Part shown: in pieces, positions 13,458 to 24,448 of the stretch
Position numbering within the stretch: position 1 is the first letter of the stretch
Layout: every line of letters begins with the position of its first letter
DNA from: Ampelomyces quisqualis
Taxonomy: Eukaryota > Ascomycota > Dothideomycetes > Pleosporales > Phaeosphaeriaceae
Length of the DNA: 64,000 nucleotides
Assembly: GCA_018398575.1 (NCBI GenBank)
Contig: JAGTXZ010000024.1
Location: 2,232,001-2,296,000 of the forward strand
Direction of reading: 5' to 3'
Position numbers and translations under genes: made by a program
The notes under the pieces: generated by a model
Database searches by the model: none
The model's input: the letters and a program-made list of their open reading frames with translations, nothing else
What the model was told of the DNA's origin: nothing

Positions 13458-13957
13458 AATAGTCTAACACCAGAGGTAAAAGCACAAAGTTTTAATTTAA
13501 AAACTCTAAAATATATTAAGTTTTAGTTAAGTTATACTACTTCAAAGTTGGTAACTTTGCATAAACTTGGCGTAGGTGGCCTGGGCGTTAAATCCGGCTT
13601 ATCATGCAACTTGAGAGGTTGGGGTTTCAAGGACACTACCGCCATGCCTCGTGCGCACACCATCGTTAGACCATGTGCACGCTTGATCCCACACCGCCGC
13701 GCTTGAAACATGGAGGCTCCACACCCGATCATCTGCTTGTTGTGCTTGTCTGGCGCGGCAGTTTGGCCGAGTTTGTACGCAGCGCGGTCCTCGTGAGAAG
13801 GGACACGGAAGCTCTATTAGGGCTTGCACTCGTCTTCGTCCACGGATGAACACAACGCTGTAAACTCATTTCCTGCGACTTGGTTGCCTGCAGACTTGCC
13901 ATGGTCAGCATCCCCAGACCCTGGCGGAACACCTCCTTATCCACCTCCACGCCTACT

Positions 13958-16173
13958 ATGGCCCTGCATGCGGAGGAAAAGGACGCCGGCCTGCGACGGA
14001 GGTGGAATCTGGGGATACTGAGCGACGCCCAGACTGACGAAGTACCTGGTATGAGCATGGCAGTAGTCCCCATCTGCTCGCCCTCATTGCTCACCGTCCA
14101 GGCTCTGTGATTCTCCTCTCACGCACGCATAAGCGCAACGAACCGCTGGGTCTTCAGCACGCCCATGCACGCACCTCGGCCTCGTCGCTGCCGTCCATAT
14201 ACGGCCCCCGCACGCGAAGCACTTCCCACAGCATCCGCCAAGCGCCGGATAAAAAACGCACAAAAGATGGCCGCTTCATCCTGGAGCCGCAGCCCGAAGA
14301 CTCGGCCAATGATCCTCTCAACTGGCGAAAGCTCCGTCGTGATCTCGCACTCGTCTCGCTCGGCTTCTACTGCATGGTCGGTGGGGGCATGACGCCGGTG
14401 CTTGCCGCAGGCTTCAACGACGTGGCTCGCACATATCATGTGACTTTACCCCAGGTTGCCCTGACCACAGGTCTGTACATGCTGGGCCTCGGTCTGGGCA
14501 GCATTGTAGCCTCACCGACTGCCATCTTGTGGGGCAAGCGGCCGGTCTATCTTGGCGCCATCATTCTCTTCATTTTGTCCTCGATATGGTGTGCCTTGTC
14601 ACCAAACTATGCCTCCCTCGTCGTCGCTCGCATCGTGCAGGGCTTCGCTGTTTCGCCTGTCGAATGTCTTCCGAGCGCCACTATCGCCGAGATCTTTTTC
14701 CTCCATGAGAGAGCATATCGACTCGGAGTATACACCCTGCTCTTGCTTGGTGGCAAGAATCTGATCCCATTGGTCAGTGCTGCTGTCGTGCAATCTCTCG
14801 GCTGGAGATGGGTATTCTGGATTACAGCAATCGTGGTTGGATTCTGCTTTTTTCTCCTCTTTTTCTTTGTTCCTGAAACTTTCTGGGATAGGACACCAAG
14901 ACCGGCCAGGCGTCGTACCACCAATCGTAGTCACCTCCATTTATCATCGAGACACGCGAAGAAGGACAGCGCTCCGCCCGAGGCCCAGCCTGACCCGGGC
15001 ACGCCAGTGGGTCTAGGATCGACGTCTCCTTTAGAGCACCCAGCCAAACCGCACAAGAACGCACATGTAGGGTTTGCTGATGATGTTGGAAAAAGCAGCG
15101 ACGAGCCTCGCACCGACTTTGCACATGTTTTGGCCCAAGAAGGACCCGACGTTAACACTCCACGCTCCCCCAGCAGTAACCATGCCTCTGCACTGGGCCC
15201 GACAAATGATTACTTCCCACAGACGTCCCATGGTATGGATCCAGACACGGAAAAGCAGGAACATGTCGCTGGAGACCGGCCCCCATCTCCGACGATTAGT
15301 GGTATCCCAAGCCATTCTGATCAAGTCTCCGAACAATTCTCCATCCACTACACGGATTATTATCGCGACGCACCATCAAAGTCCTATCGCCATTCTCTCA
15401 GGCCTTGGAACGGAAGGCTTGCCAAGGACAGGTGGCTACGTGCCATGATACGTCCATTCATTCTATTTGCATACCCTGCCGTGCTTTGGTCTTCGCTGGT
15501 TTATGCGCTCGCTGTCGGCTGGCTTATTGTTCTCTCTGAATCAGTTGCACACATCTATGGGGACACTTCCTACAACTTCACACCTCTGCAAGTCGGCCTT
15601 GTATATATCTCGCCATTCATTGGTGGTGTCTTGGGCACGGCCGTTGCAGGGAAAGTTTCGGACCTGGTTGTTCGCTCTCTCGCGCTCAAGAATGATGGAG
15701 TATATGAGCCTGAGTTTCGACTGTTCATGGCACTTCCGATCACATTGGCCACCGTTATTGGTCTCATGGGCTTCGGATGGAGTGCCGAGGAGAAGGACAA
15801 CTGGATCGTCCCTACAGTCTTCTTCGGAGTCATCAGCTTTGGCTGTTCACTTGCCTCGACAACAGCTGTTACCTTTGTTGTAGATTCGTATCGTGTCTAT
15901 GCTGGGGAGGCACTAGTAACGTTGAATGTTTCCAAGAGTATGACCTTTTCCGTCACGCCATTGAATCCAGAGCTAACATTCAAAGATATCCTCCATGGAT
16001 TCATATTCTCTCTGTTCTTTCCACGCTGGCTGGAGTCGAGTGGATCCAAAGATACCTTCTTGGCGATCGGTGGCATTCAGCTTGCTTGTATGCTATTCTC
16101 GATACCCATGTACATATATGGGAAGAGGGCGAGAATGTGGACGGTAAGAAAAGACCTGATGGAGAAGTTCTAG
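13958..16173 (+). CDS. MFS transporter (DHA1/HOL1-like)
   Basis: Exons 13958-14048, 14102-15937 and 15986-16173 give 704 aa. The first join creates the DEVPGSV-type N-terminus common in fungal MFS proteins. The second removes a 48-nt intron that has no stop and no frame change, and restores SKNILHGF. The NDPLNW motif is near residue 101, the first membrane segments start near residue 112, and GKRPVYLG lies after TM2. A hydrophilic loop of about 190 residues separates TM6 and TM7 (about 289-478), much longer than usual. Expected role: proton-coupled drug or metabolite export or uptake at the plasma membrane; the substrate is unknown. No ATG exists in exon 2 before the first TM, so the upstream exon is needed. 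In-frame ATGs at 13880 and 13901 are alternative starts. Confidence 0.9.
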
Positions 16174-17870
16174 ATGAGGGGCGTCCGTATGCAACATCTA
16201 GACCTGGCAGCGGTCATCATAATCGGACTTCAACAACAACTGCAACATATCTTTCTCCACTATTTGCTTCCCAACTTGGGATTAGAAATGACTACCAAGG
16301 CATCGCAACACATGAAAACTACCCAATCGCTGTGATAGTCTGTAGTAGTGGCGAACCTCACACTTGCGACCCCTGCAGCTAATTTACCTACAACCTCCTC
16401 CGTCAACCTCTCCACCCTTTTCAAACCAGGATCATGATCCGGTTTAACCTATGCAAGCGAAGAACCTCAAGTTTTGTCGCTTACGAGAAACGCTTGGAGA
16501 GCATCCATCATCTGTGAAAAATTCCCGTGCGATTAAGTACATTCGCCAGTGGAAACATTGGGGGTCCATAGCATACGCGTCCAAATGCACAAAGATAATA
16601 TACATCTTGCGCGGTGCTCTGGGTCCCGCGCGCTTGGAGACAAGGTCACGACTTTATAGTCGTTATTGAATAGATAAGCAAAGTGCTCGCGGGTATTCTC
16701 TGCCAAGGACTGAGAGGCATGTTCGACGTATCGCGTACGGGATCTCAGAATCGCTTCATGCTCTCCAAGCTTCCTCTGCGTAGGGCCAAAAATGTCATGT
16801 TTATGCCTGCGAAATTGCCGTTACTGTCATGGCTTGGAGGGGACAAGTTGGTATCAGCGTCGATGTAGTGGATACCAACGCATTTGGGAGATGATGGGCG
16901 TCTGCGTGAATATAGAACGCGCTGGGGATATCTGGGAGCATACAGCATTCGCTAACGAGGACATATTCAGAGGGTTGTACTGGCTTCCTTTCCCATTTTT
17001 GCAGACTGACATGTTTAATTTTACATTGCGAACGCTGCATGCTTCAAAATCTACTGCTGTGTAATTGCTGGACGTGCGAGAGCATAGCATCTAGGGGCGT
17101 CGATACGCCCGCCTTTACAACCTTTTCGAACGTTGCGGAGTGCTTCATGCGCTTTACATTTGCCTGGAAACACTGACCCCACATCGGAGGGCAGGTAGGT
17201 AATAGAGCCACCTTCACTCGCTTCCAAGATTGGCGAAAGAGTAAGCCTGTGCGACTTCAAGCTGCCGTTTACGGTAATGTAGAGCCTGACGTGAGAGGTT
17301 TGTCAGCGGCAAGGCTGCACGACCAGCAGAAACTCCACCTAAGATGATTCGCAGACTTGTAAGTAGGCTTCCAGTAGGATGAAAGGATATTGTATGCTCC
17401 ATGGGGGCAATGTATTTCCAGACGACGTTAATTCGCAACTTCAAGTAGGACAGGTGAGGCCGGACTACCCATGATTGACATGCAGTCGTCTGATGACAAA
17501 TTGACATCTCGAGAACGAGCCCATACCCGACGTTCCTGAGCTGCTACGACCGACAAAGCTTCGTACTTAAGCATTCAAGATCGGAATTTAGAGATGGAGC
17601 ATTAAGGACACGAACGATTTGAGTGGAAGGATTCTAGCACAGAATTACTTTTGGTCTGATCTAAAGTGCGTTCAAGTGAAACGACAACATAGGGCGCGCC
17701 AGCCCACTGAAAAGAAGACCAGATAGTATGACATGGTGGTAAGGAGAACAGGAAGTGGAAAGCGCCGTAAGCCTCGCTATGCAATTTCGCCAAAGTCAAA
17801 AAGGGAATATTTGAGGGTACTTGTTCGATGCCAAGTACCATCGTCTGGCTCGACACGGGCAGACTTATAA
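16174..17870. other. Intergenic, no gene seen
   Basis: This is the convergent space between the MFS gene and the bestrophin-like gene. Only short, mutually contradictory reading frames occur, without family resemblance or consistent splice signals. Confidence 0.5.
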
Positions 17871-19457
17871 CTACGCATCCTGTAGAGTGTGGTGGGATTT
17901 CTCATCTGCTTCACTCTGCCTTGGCACAGCGAAGCTCTTCCTGACCGCCATGTCTGCCCTTGTTTTCGTCATCAACGCGTCTCTGATGTCCTGCTTGCTC
18001 CGTCCAGCCCAGCTTTGGTAGTTTTTCTGGCTCAACGGCCAGATCGGCCTGTTTCCATCCCTTCGCATAAACTCGCGGGTTGTGGGTGCTGGTTGAGAGG
18101 TGATTGTATCGATATCGAGCTCGAGTTCCTCGCAATATGCTTCGAGCGGCAGATCGTTGACGTCGTGACCAAAGGGATTCTCGATTTCGCGGCCGATGGC
18201 GGCAAGACCGATGATGATGTATGCCGCAAAGATGCAACCAGGGATCGTGATCCAACGCAAGTCGTCCCAGAGCTGGAAGGGCAACATCATGACGTAAACC
18301 CAGGTGATTTGGGAGATGGCAATGGAGTAGGCTATGGGCAGTGGGGTTGCAAGCACACGGTCCATACCAGTGAGGGCTTCGTTCAGCTGAACAATACCGG
18401 TGACTAGATATTGGTCAGTCTTGGTCCGGAGAACGGGCAGCAAGATACGTACTGGCTTGGTTCTGGTACAGTCCGATTTTGAGAGTCTCGTTGTCAATGA
18501 TACTGTGGACGTAGCAAGAAATGTGGTTCAGAATCTCCAGGGACAAGTTACCAAGGGGTTTCTTGGAACGCTTGATCCTCTTACGGGGGTTCGACTCTGC
18601 AAAAGTGACACCAAGATACTCTCCCACAGCCTTCGCCTTTTTCCTGCTAGCCGGAGGAGGAATATCCAGTTCAGCGGCTTTGGCAAACGTGTCGAGGAAT
18701 TCGACGCGGTCACGCAGGTCGGGGTAGTCAATACCAGGCTCAAACCGAAGTCGATGCTTGACAGAACACGCAAAGGCGTTGAGAAGATTCAACGCGGTTC
18801 TGTAAGGTTATGTCAGCTTCAGTTCGTCAATCAGTAGCACTGGAGCAGAATGCTTACAGCTTGTTCAGGAGATCCTCCTTGCCCAGTTCGCCCTCACGCT
18901 CACCGGTATGGATCCAGATGGTGCGAGCCAGATTCTGACTAACGAAGATCATCTGGCTCCAGTACTTTCTTCCTTCAGTATATCGCTCGTACGCGGTACT
19001 TGTGCGGAAAGAAATAGCAAGTCCAACGACAAAACCAAGAACTGTGAGCAGGAGGGTGCTGACGGCTAGCGGGTACACGAATTCCGAGATGCAGGTAATG
19101 AGCGTAGACCACAATGTGACAACGGTCAGTGGCAGAATCATCTTGGGAAAGACGGAGCCGTGCATGCGCATGAAGAAGGGCCATTTGGAGTGCTTGGACA
19201 TGTCGCGAGGACCAACCTGTACTTGTTAGCTGGGAGCAGGTTGGACAGCATGGCGCGAGACATACGAAGTAGTCCTCAGCGTCCAAGGATCCTGTGGTCT
19301 GTCTGCGCGAAGGCGGCTGGTATGTCACTCCACGTCCTTTCCAGGACCGTGGGGACAACAACGCTGGCGCGTCATCGTTATTTGTGCTGCCGGATTGAGG
19401 AATGTCAAGCTCGGTTGGCTTGAGAGTCTTGGTGCTGGTTGCGACTGAGTGTGCCAT
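17871..19457 (-). CDS. Bestrophin/UPF0187-family anion channel
   Basis: Exons 19457-19266, 19216-18858, 18799-18453 and 18403-17871 give 476 aa. The introns are 49, 58 and 49 bp, with GTATGT, GTAAGC and GTACGT donors. After a 64-residue Ser/Pro-rich cytosolic N-terminus come two hydrophobic helices (about 91-132). The signature FRTSTAYERYTEGRKYW follows (from about 134) and is the hallmark of the bestrophin-like family. A second hydrophobic pair lies in exon 4 around SYSIAISQITWVY and CIFAAYIIIGLAAIG, followed by the conserved IENPFGHDVNDLPL segment. The family forms chloride or other anion channels; the membrane location in fungi is unsettled. The C-terminal tail is hydrophilic. Confidence 0.88.
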
Positions 19458-20558
19458 CTCGATAGATTCTGGGCCACGCAGAGAGTGTGCAGGTGGCTAC
19501 TGTCCAGCAGTAGAGAAGGTGAAATTTGCGATCAAGAGGATGACTGAAAGTGTATGAGGATTAAACGGATCAAAGGGAGCGTGTACGCAGTGAAACCAAC
19601 GTAAGATAGACTGGACCTTTTTTTTGGACAGAGGAGGAGCTCGTCTTAAACAGAACGCTTGGTCCTCCCACAAACTGGCCCTGTCAGACATCTGACAAGC
19701 CAGCGCCCATGGGGCATATTCCCACATCCCTCAACACGTGTCGGGCACAAAAATGTATGCAGGGGCCGCCTCAGCGTCCCGTTGAAGGCATTTTCCCCTC
19801 ATACCCCTGAAGTCTGCGTCGAGGTCTGGCCAATCGAGGGTGGAGCCCCTGCGACAAGGTAACAAATGACGACGGAGACACCGACCTGAAGCAGCAAGGG
19901 CTTGACGAAGCCTGTTTCATGAAACGCATTTTGGCCACGCCAAGACCGTTGCCGTCGCCAAAGAGGAGTCGTGCGTGTCTTATCATACGAAGCGCCGACC
20001 GTTCACCTCTTAGGCAAAGCTTTTGACTCTCTCAAAACTACATGCAGAGCGCAGCAGCAGTATCATTTATTCGAGCTTCACTCGCAGCTTATGACTAGGA
20101 GAACAGCGCTCATGGATAGGATTGACAGCGCTTGAGGGTCAGGAATGTTGAAAAACGTCAAATGGCTAGAACGAGGCAGCAGATCGAGGCCAATCGGCCA
20201 CTGGTGCGTGCCGAGCCGGGGCCGTGTAGAGATACCCCTGACTGCTCTCTGACGAATGGGGAATTCTCGGGTAAAATGTACTATCCTTACGTCTTGGCTG
20301 ATAAAATGTGGTCCTTGTTAGGGCCTGGAAGCCATGGAGGACATCGCTGAGCGGTAAGTCATGCCTTTCTCACTACCAGTTCTATTGCCCCCAAAGCAAG
20401 AAACATTTCAAAGGACATGGGTATGCTGTACGACATGGAAGAATATGCTACGATACGATGTCACTGCGTTCGCAGCCGTGTGGCCGAATTGCACAACTTT
20501 CAGAGCTCATGCGTCGTTCGATCTACGGCAGCCCGGACAGACATGTAAAACTGGGCAT
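19458..20558. other. Intergenic, no gene seen
   Basis: The 5' flank of the bestrophin-like gene and 3' flank of the F-box-like gene. It contains an AACACGTGT palindrome near 19,734 and no supported coding region. Confidence 0.45.
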
Positions 20559-21515
20559 CTACCATCCAGCTCTTTGTGCGATCCGTCTTCTTTCCGCCCG
20601 TCCCCTGTCCAACTCTAGCATCAACTCTCTTTTTCTGACTAGGACACTGTCAACGCACACACAAACTTGCTTGATGCTTTCGAGCAGTGATTGACCGTAG
20701 AGCTGCGCTGACGATTCGTCACCAGTCCAGAGCCGAGTCCAGACGTCTACGAGTTCCTCTACCAGGTTTTGTAACGCTTCTTTTCTGCTCCGCTCCGTTT
20801 CTGGAAGCGCTACATCAGCAACAGGCGTTGGTGGCCGTGCTGCTTCCCTTGCTGGTGAGATAACATTGAGCGTCAGACAGTCAATAGTAACACGATTTTG
20901 CCATGTAGTCGGGCGGTGGACCTGTCTCTGGAATTCACATACTTTGGACAATGCTGCGCAGACAGCCGTACCAATGCGTCGTCCTTGCTGTCTTATGTGT
21001 TGTGCTCTGTCGACGTCTGTTTCGGAAGGGCGGATATCGATTTGTAGATGCTCGATATTAGTAGTCGCGCAGATTACTAGCGTGTGTAGATGGGATGCTA
21101 CAAGTAGCTTCCCAAGGACAGGTAACTTGTGAATCCAGCCAGAGACTGCCTTCTCTTTTGTCGTTCGACAGGTGCTGGTAACAAGGGGTAGCGACAGCCA
21201 AGTAAACTGATGAAAACGACCGTTGGGAATGCAATCGATCCGTGCAACTAGTAGGCCGCGTCGTCTGGCACGATTGATAGTCTGCGTCATCTCCTTGTTC
21301 AGTCGTCTTGTAGCTGCCAAGATGCTGGCACACGTGCTGGCGGGTCGTTGGAGCATATCATCGGAGCCAATCCCAATCCCACGTGGACCAACACCATGAT
21401 GGGCGTTTTTAGCGGTGGTTGCCTCTTCGAACTGTGGCAGAGGACGTTCCCATGTGATCAGAGACATGTATATCAGCTCTCGCAACTCGAAAGGCAGATC
21501 GAATAGTTGCGGCAT
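20559..21515 (-). CDS. F-box-like hypothetical protein
   Basis: A single exon of 318 aa from ATG 21515. The N-terminus reads MPQLFDLPFELRELIY, the LPxELRxxIY pattern of fungal F-box-like proteins, which in characterised members recruits substrates to SCF ubiquitin ligases. The rest is Arg-rich and alpha-helical, with a hydrophilic, charged C-terminus (RKRELMLELDRGRAERRR). An in-frame ATG 16 codons upstream (21563) is possible, but the conserved motif begins at the chosen Met. No other domain is recognised. Such proteins are often lineage-specific, and its partners are unknown. Confidence 0.6.
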   Translation of the reverse strand: MPQLFDLPFELRELIYMSLITWERPLPQFEEATTAKNAHHGVGPRGIGIGSDDMLQRPASTCASILAATRRLNKEMTQTINRARRRGLLVARIDCIPNGRFHQFTWLSLPLVTSTCRTTKEKAVSGWIHKLPVLGKLLVASHLHTLVICATTNIEHLQIDIRPSETDVDRAQHIRQQGRRIGTAVCAALSKVCEFQRQVHRPTTWQNRVTIDCLTLNVISPAREAARPPTPVADVALPETERSRKEALQNLVEELVDVWTRLWTGDESSAQLYGQSLLESIKQVCVCVDSVLVRKRELMLELDRGRAERRRIAQRAGW

Positions 21516-21577
21516 AGTTGCTTTTTCTTTGGCAATCACTTGGTGGGGGAAGTAGAATTTCAACCCCCAAATAGCTC

Positions 21578-21879
21578 CTAACCATAATGCTGGATTCCGA
21601 CCATGGTAAACGTCTCTTGCGATAGGTGGTAGGCCAAGGACTTCAGACGTGATATGCTTGAGAGAGCTCGAAAGTCCTTTTCTTCCTCTGGGGTCGGGGT
21701 GTTGTGTGTCTCAGATGCTGCACTCTCTCGAACAAGCAGGGGTTTTTGTAAGGTTAGTTTGGGATAGCTCATGCGTTCTCACTTACACTATGAGGTAGCT
21801 TAGCGACAGATTTGAGTCGATCCGCCTGGTCATCAAGAAAGCGATGGATCACATTAAGTGATGAGCGATGCTCCGGGGG
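21578..21879 (-). CDS. Small spliced gene, 5' end unresolved
   Basis: Two exons are supported: 21879-21787 (reads PPEHRSSLNVIHRFLDDQ and onward to KLPHS) and 21724-21578 (reads SAASETHNTPTPEEEKDF to MVGIQHYG-stop). They are separated by a 62-bp intron with a GTAAGT donor, a CTAAC branch site and a phase-0 acceptor. A branch-like CTGAC and ACCAG acceptor just before 21879 point to a further upstream exon that I could not place, so this is a partial model. The composition is coding-like, but the family is unknown. An uninterrupted 64-aa frame from ATG 21772 is the alternative reading of the last exon. Confidence 0.4.
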
Positions 21880-22554
21880 CTGGTAATATTTATGATTGTG
21901 TCAGCCGATGGACCAGGACCCGGTCTTATCCGCAGCTGTCGTCATCCATGGCCCATCCAAAATTCCGACATTGAGCGAAGCGGCGCAGGAATAAGTGGTA
22001 GGCCTAACAATAGTTCGTTATCAGATGGGTAACACGTTTAATCCATTCTTGGTGCAGCTCGGTAATGTGTCTAGCCTGCGTAGGACCGATCGCAATCAAT
22101 GCTGGCAGCGGGCAGATGGTTCGAGTATCACTTCAGCAATCCATTGCTCGAAACTGGCAACAATGCTTACGATAGCTTGTAGGTATACTTCACATTACCG
22201 AACATTGAATTCGGCAGACTGATCATGCACACAGCTTTGGTGAGTATTCATTCATAATGCTACAGGACATCTAGCTGCTCTATCTATCGCTGTTGAAAAT
22301 GTTCGAGGCAAGGATGCAAAAGAAGCGCATTTGCGATAGGTAGCAAGTCCAAATATCACGTTAACACCAGCATTTGTAGTGGTGACAGAGGTGACTGGGG
22401 GAGGGAGAGTTACAGATAGAAACGTCCTCGACCAAGTGGTACAAAGCAGGGTATCACGTTAGCTTGCTGTCAAAGAGCAAGCCAGGGGTGACTTTTTTTG
22501 TTTTAGAGGCCGACGATGACCGATAGATTTGTCAAGAATCCATAGATGACCAGT
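21880..22554. other. Intergenic, no gene seen
   Basis: It probably holds the missing 5' exon and promoter of the small gene at 21578-21879 and the 3' untranslated region of cystathionine beta-lyase. Nothing else is recognised. Confidence 0.4.
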
Positions 22555-24040
22555 CTATTCGGCGGTTGTCGACAGAATCTCTGCACTGTCGGAGGTAGCA
22601 GCTACGGCGTGGAAACCTTCCGGAGTGATGTTGATAGCGCCAGCTTGTACGAGCTTTGCAATAGGTTAGCCTCGACGATTGTTCCTTTCCGGGTCGACTT
22701 ACGGCACGGCTCAGGTCGTCTATCAGGTCTTCGGGGTCTTCGATACCCACACAGAGTCTCACAATGTCCTCGGGCAAATTGCGCTCCCTTCTTGTCTTCT
22801 CGTCGATACTCGCGTGACTCATGCGGCAAGGCATGCTGATCAGACTGTTTACACAACCAAAGCTGACACTAATTGCCCACAAGCGCGCGGCTTCGACAAT
22901 CCGTTCGCTCACAGCTATGTCGCCCGTTTCAAACGACAAGACAGCGCCCGCGCCTCGAGCCATGCTCCAATGCAGGTCGTACTGGGGGTGCGATTTCAAA
23001 CCCGGGTAGCGTACCTTGAAGCCGTGGGACTCGAGGAACTGAGCAATGCGCATGGCATTGGCTTGCTGCTTCTCCATGCGGACTCCTAGTGTTTTGACAC
23101 CACGAAGTAGCAGCCACGAGTCGAATGGAGAAAGGCCACAACCCGAGGCGTTGATGGTAAAGTACAGTCGGTCGCCTAGGGCCGAGTCGTTCATGGCGAT
23201 GACACCAGCCATGAGGTCGTGGTGTCCAGACAGGTACTTTGTGCCCGACTCGTACACAACGTCAGCGCCGAGATGGAGCGGGTTCAGCAACATGGGCGAC
23301 ATCATGGTGTTGTCGACGGCAACGATGGCGGCGGGGTTGGCTTCGTGTGCAATGCGGGCAATGGCAGGAATGTCGCAGATTTTGATCAGCGGGTTGGTCG
23401 GCGTCTCGAGCAGGACCATGGCCGTGTTGCTGTTGGCGACCTCGCGCACCTTGTCGGGGTTGGTCGTGTCTACGTGGTGTACCACGATGCCGCCGTGGGT
23501 GGAGAGATATTTGAGCAGCCTGTTGGAGCCGCCATACAAGTCGTCGCCCGTGACGACCTGGTCGCCGGGTCGCAACAGGCGGGTGATGACGTCGAGGGCG
23601 CCCATGCCCGACGAGACGACGAGGGCGCGGCTGGCAGCCATGATCTTGGCCAAGTGCCGTTCGAGATGTGTCCGCGTCGGGTTGCCGCTGCGAGAATAAT
23701 CGTATCTGCAGACAAGTCAGTGAGCGGTGCACGTGATGCCTGAGGCGGACGTGGACTCTGCGTACTCGGCAGCCCCGCCTGTGGCCGACTCCTGTTTGAA
23801 CGTGGCCGACTGGAGTTGATTAGCGTTTCCCCCACAGCCACCGCACGTGACATGGCGCACCTGATAGATGGGCACAGAGGATGCATTGTACTGGTCGTTG
23901 CTTTCGGTATACACCAACTCGGTCATAAGGGCGTACTTGCGGCCGTTGCGGGGGGTGCTTGGCGCCGGCGAGGGCGGGAGGTTGTGGCCGTCGAGATCGA
24001 GCGCCGAAGACGCCGTGGCCTTGGAGCTCTCTCCGGCCAT
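22555..24040 (-). CDS. Cystathionine beta-lyase
   Basis: Exons 24040-23861, 23809-23766, 23705-22703 and 22653-22555 give 441 aa, close to fungal family length. It is a PLP enzyme of the Cys/Met-metabolism family that cleaves cystathionine to homocysteine, ammonia and pyruvate in methionine synthesis. Visible landmarks: YSRSGNPTR (about 78-86), VSSGMGALD in the cofactor pocket, ETPTNPLIKI, VVAVDNT-type strand, and the Schiff-base lysine in ESGTKYLSGHHD (about K231). The ending GFHAVAATSDSAE agrees with fungal lyases rather than cystathionine gamma-synthase. The first two introns each contain GCACGTGA (23843-23850 and 23729-23736). Yeast orthologue: STR3; Aspergillus: metG (recalled). Confidence 0.92.
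23729..23850 (-). promoter_or_regulatory. Paired TCACGTGC motifs in introns 1 and 2
   Basis: TCACGTGC on the coding strand occurs at 23850-23843 inside intron 1 and at 23736-23729 inside intron 2 of the lyase gene, about 114 bp apart. The core CACGTG preceded by T is the consensus of yeast Cbf1, which with Met4 drives sulfur amino acid genes. The second copy extends to GCACGTGATGC, identical to part of the tandem array at 26941-27220. Binding in this fungus is inference. Confidence 0.45.
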
Positions 24041-24448
24041 GGTGGTGAAGGTGTGAAGAGCGCCGCGTCGAGCGTGGCAGGCAGGCTGAGGGTCGTCGGG
24101 GAGGAGGAGAAAAGCGCCAAACACCCTCGCCTTGACGTGTGGGGAGTTCCGAGTCAGCGCTGCAATTGCGCCATCGCCGGCACTCCTGGTTCGGCCGGCG
24201 CCGTCACATCGGCAGTTTTGGTCGTTGGCGCTCCGCCGGCACGGTCAACTCACGACCACAGTCCACTGCACGCCCAACCTTGCCATAGACGCGCGCGATG
24301 GAAGTAGCATGGCCTTGACAACGAAGCAATACAATGCCTCGATCAGACACCCCAGCGAACCATCCCACACTACCAGGTACTCCAACCTTGCCTGCCGGTA
24401 GTCAAAATGTAATCATACACGGAGAGAAATAGCAGCCGGGCGACAAAG

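Larger units (their letters stand above)
1..13550. repeat. TA-rich, RIP-degraded repeat block
   Basis: The whole stretch is TA-rich, with TAG/TAA stops in all frames and no intact gene. Recognisable retroelement domains (listed separately) keep a continuous frame, but Trp, Gln and Arg codons have become stops and His codons have become Tyr. That is the signature of C-to-T change on both strands, as produced by repeat-induced point mutation in ascomycetes. Lines read by eye show few TCA/TGA triplets, while surviving CpA sits mostly in GCA. The block ends abruptly around 13,400-13,550, where ordinary GC-balanced sequence begins. Parts between the named relics (about 1.0-4.4, 6.3-8.7, 8.9-11.0 and 11.6-13.4 kb) were not assigned to any family. 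Confidence 0.85.

Noticed and set aside
15777..16382. 201-aa plus-strand frame overlapping the MFS 3' end
   Set aside because: Out-of-frame shadow of the transporter; no independent start signal or family match.
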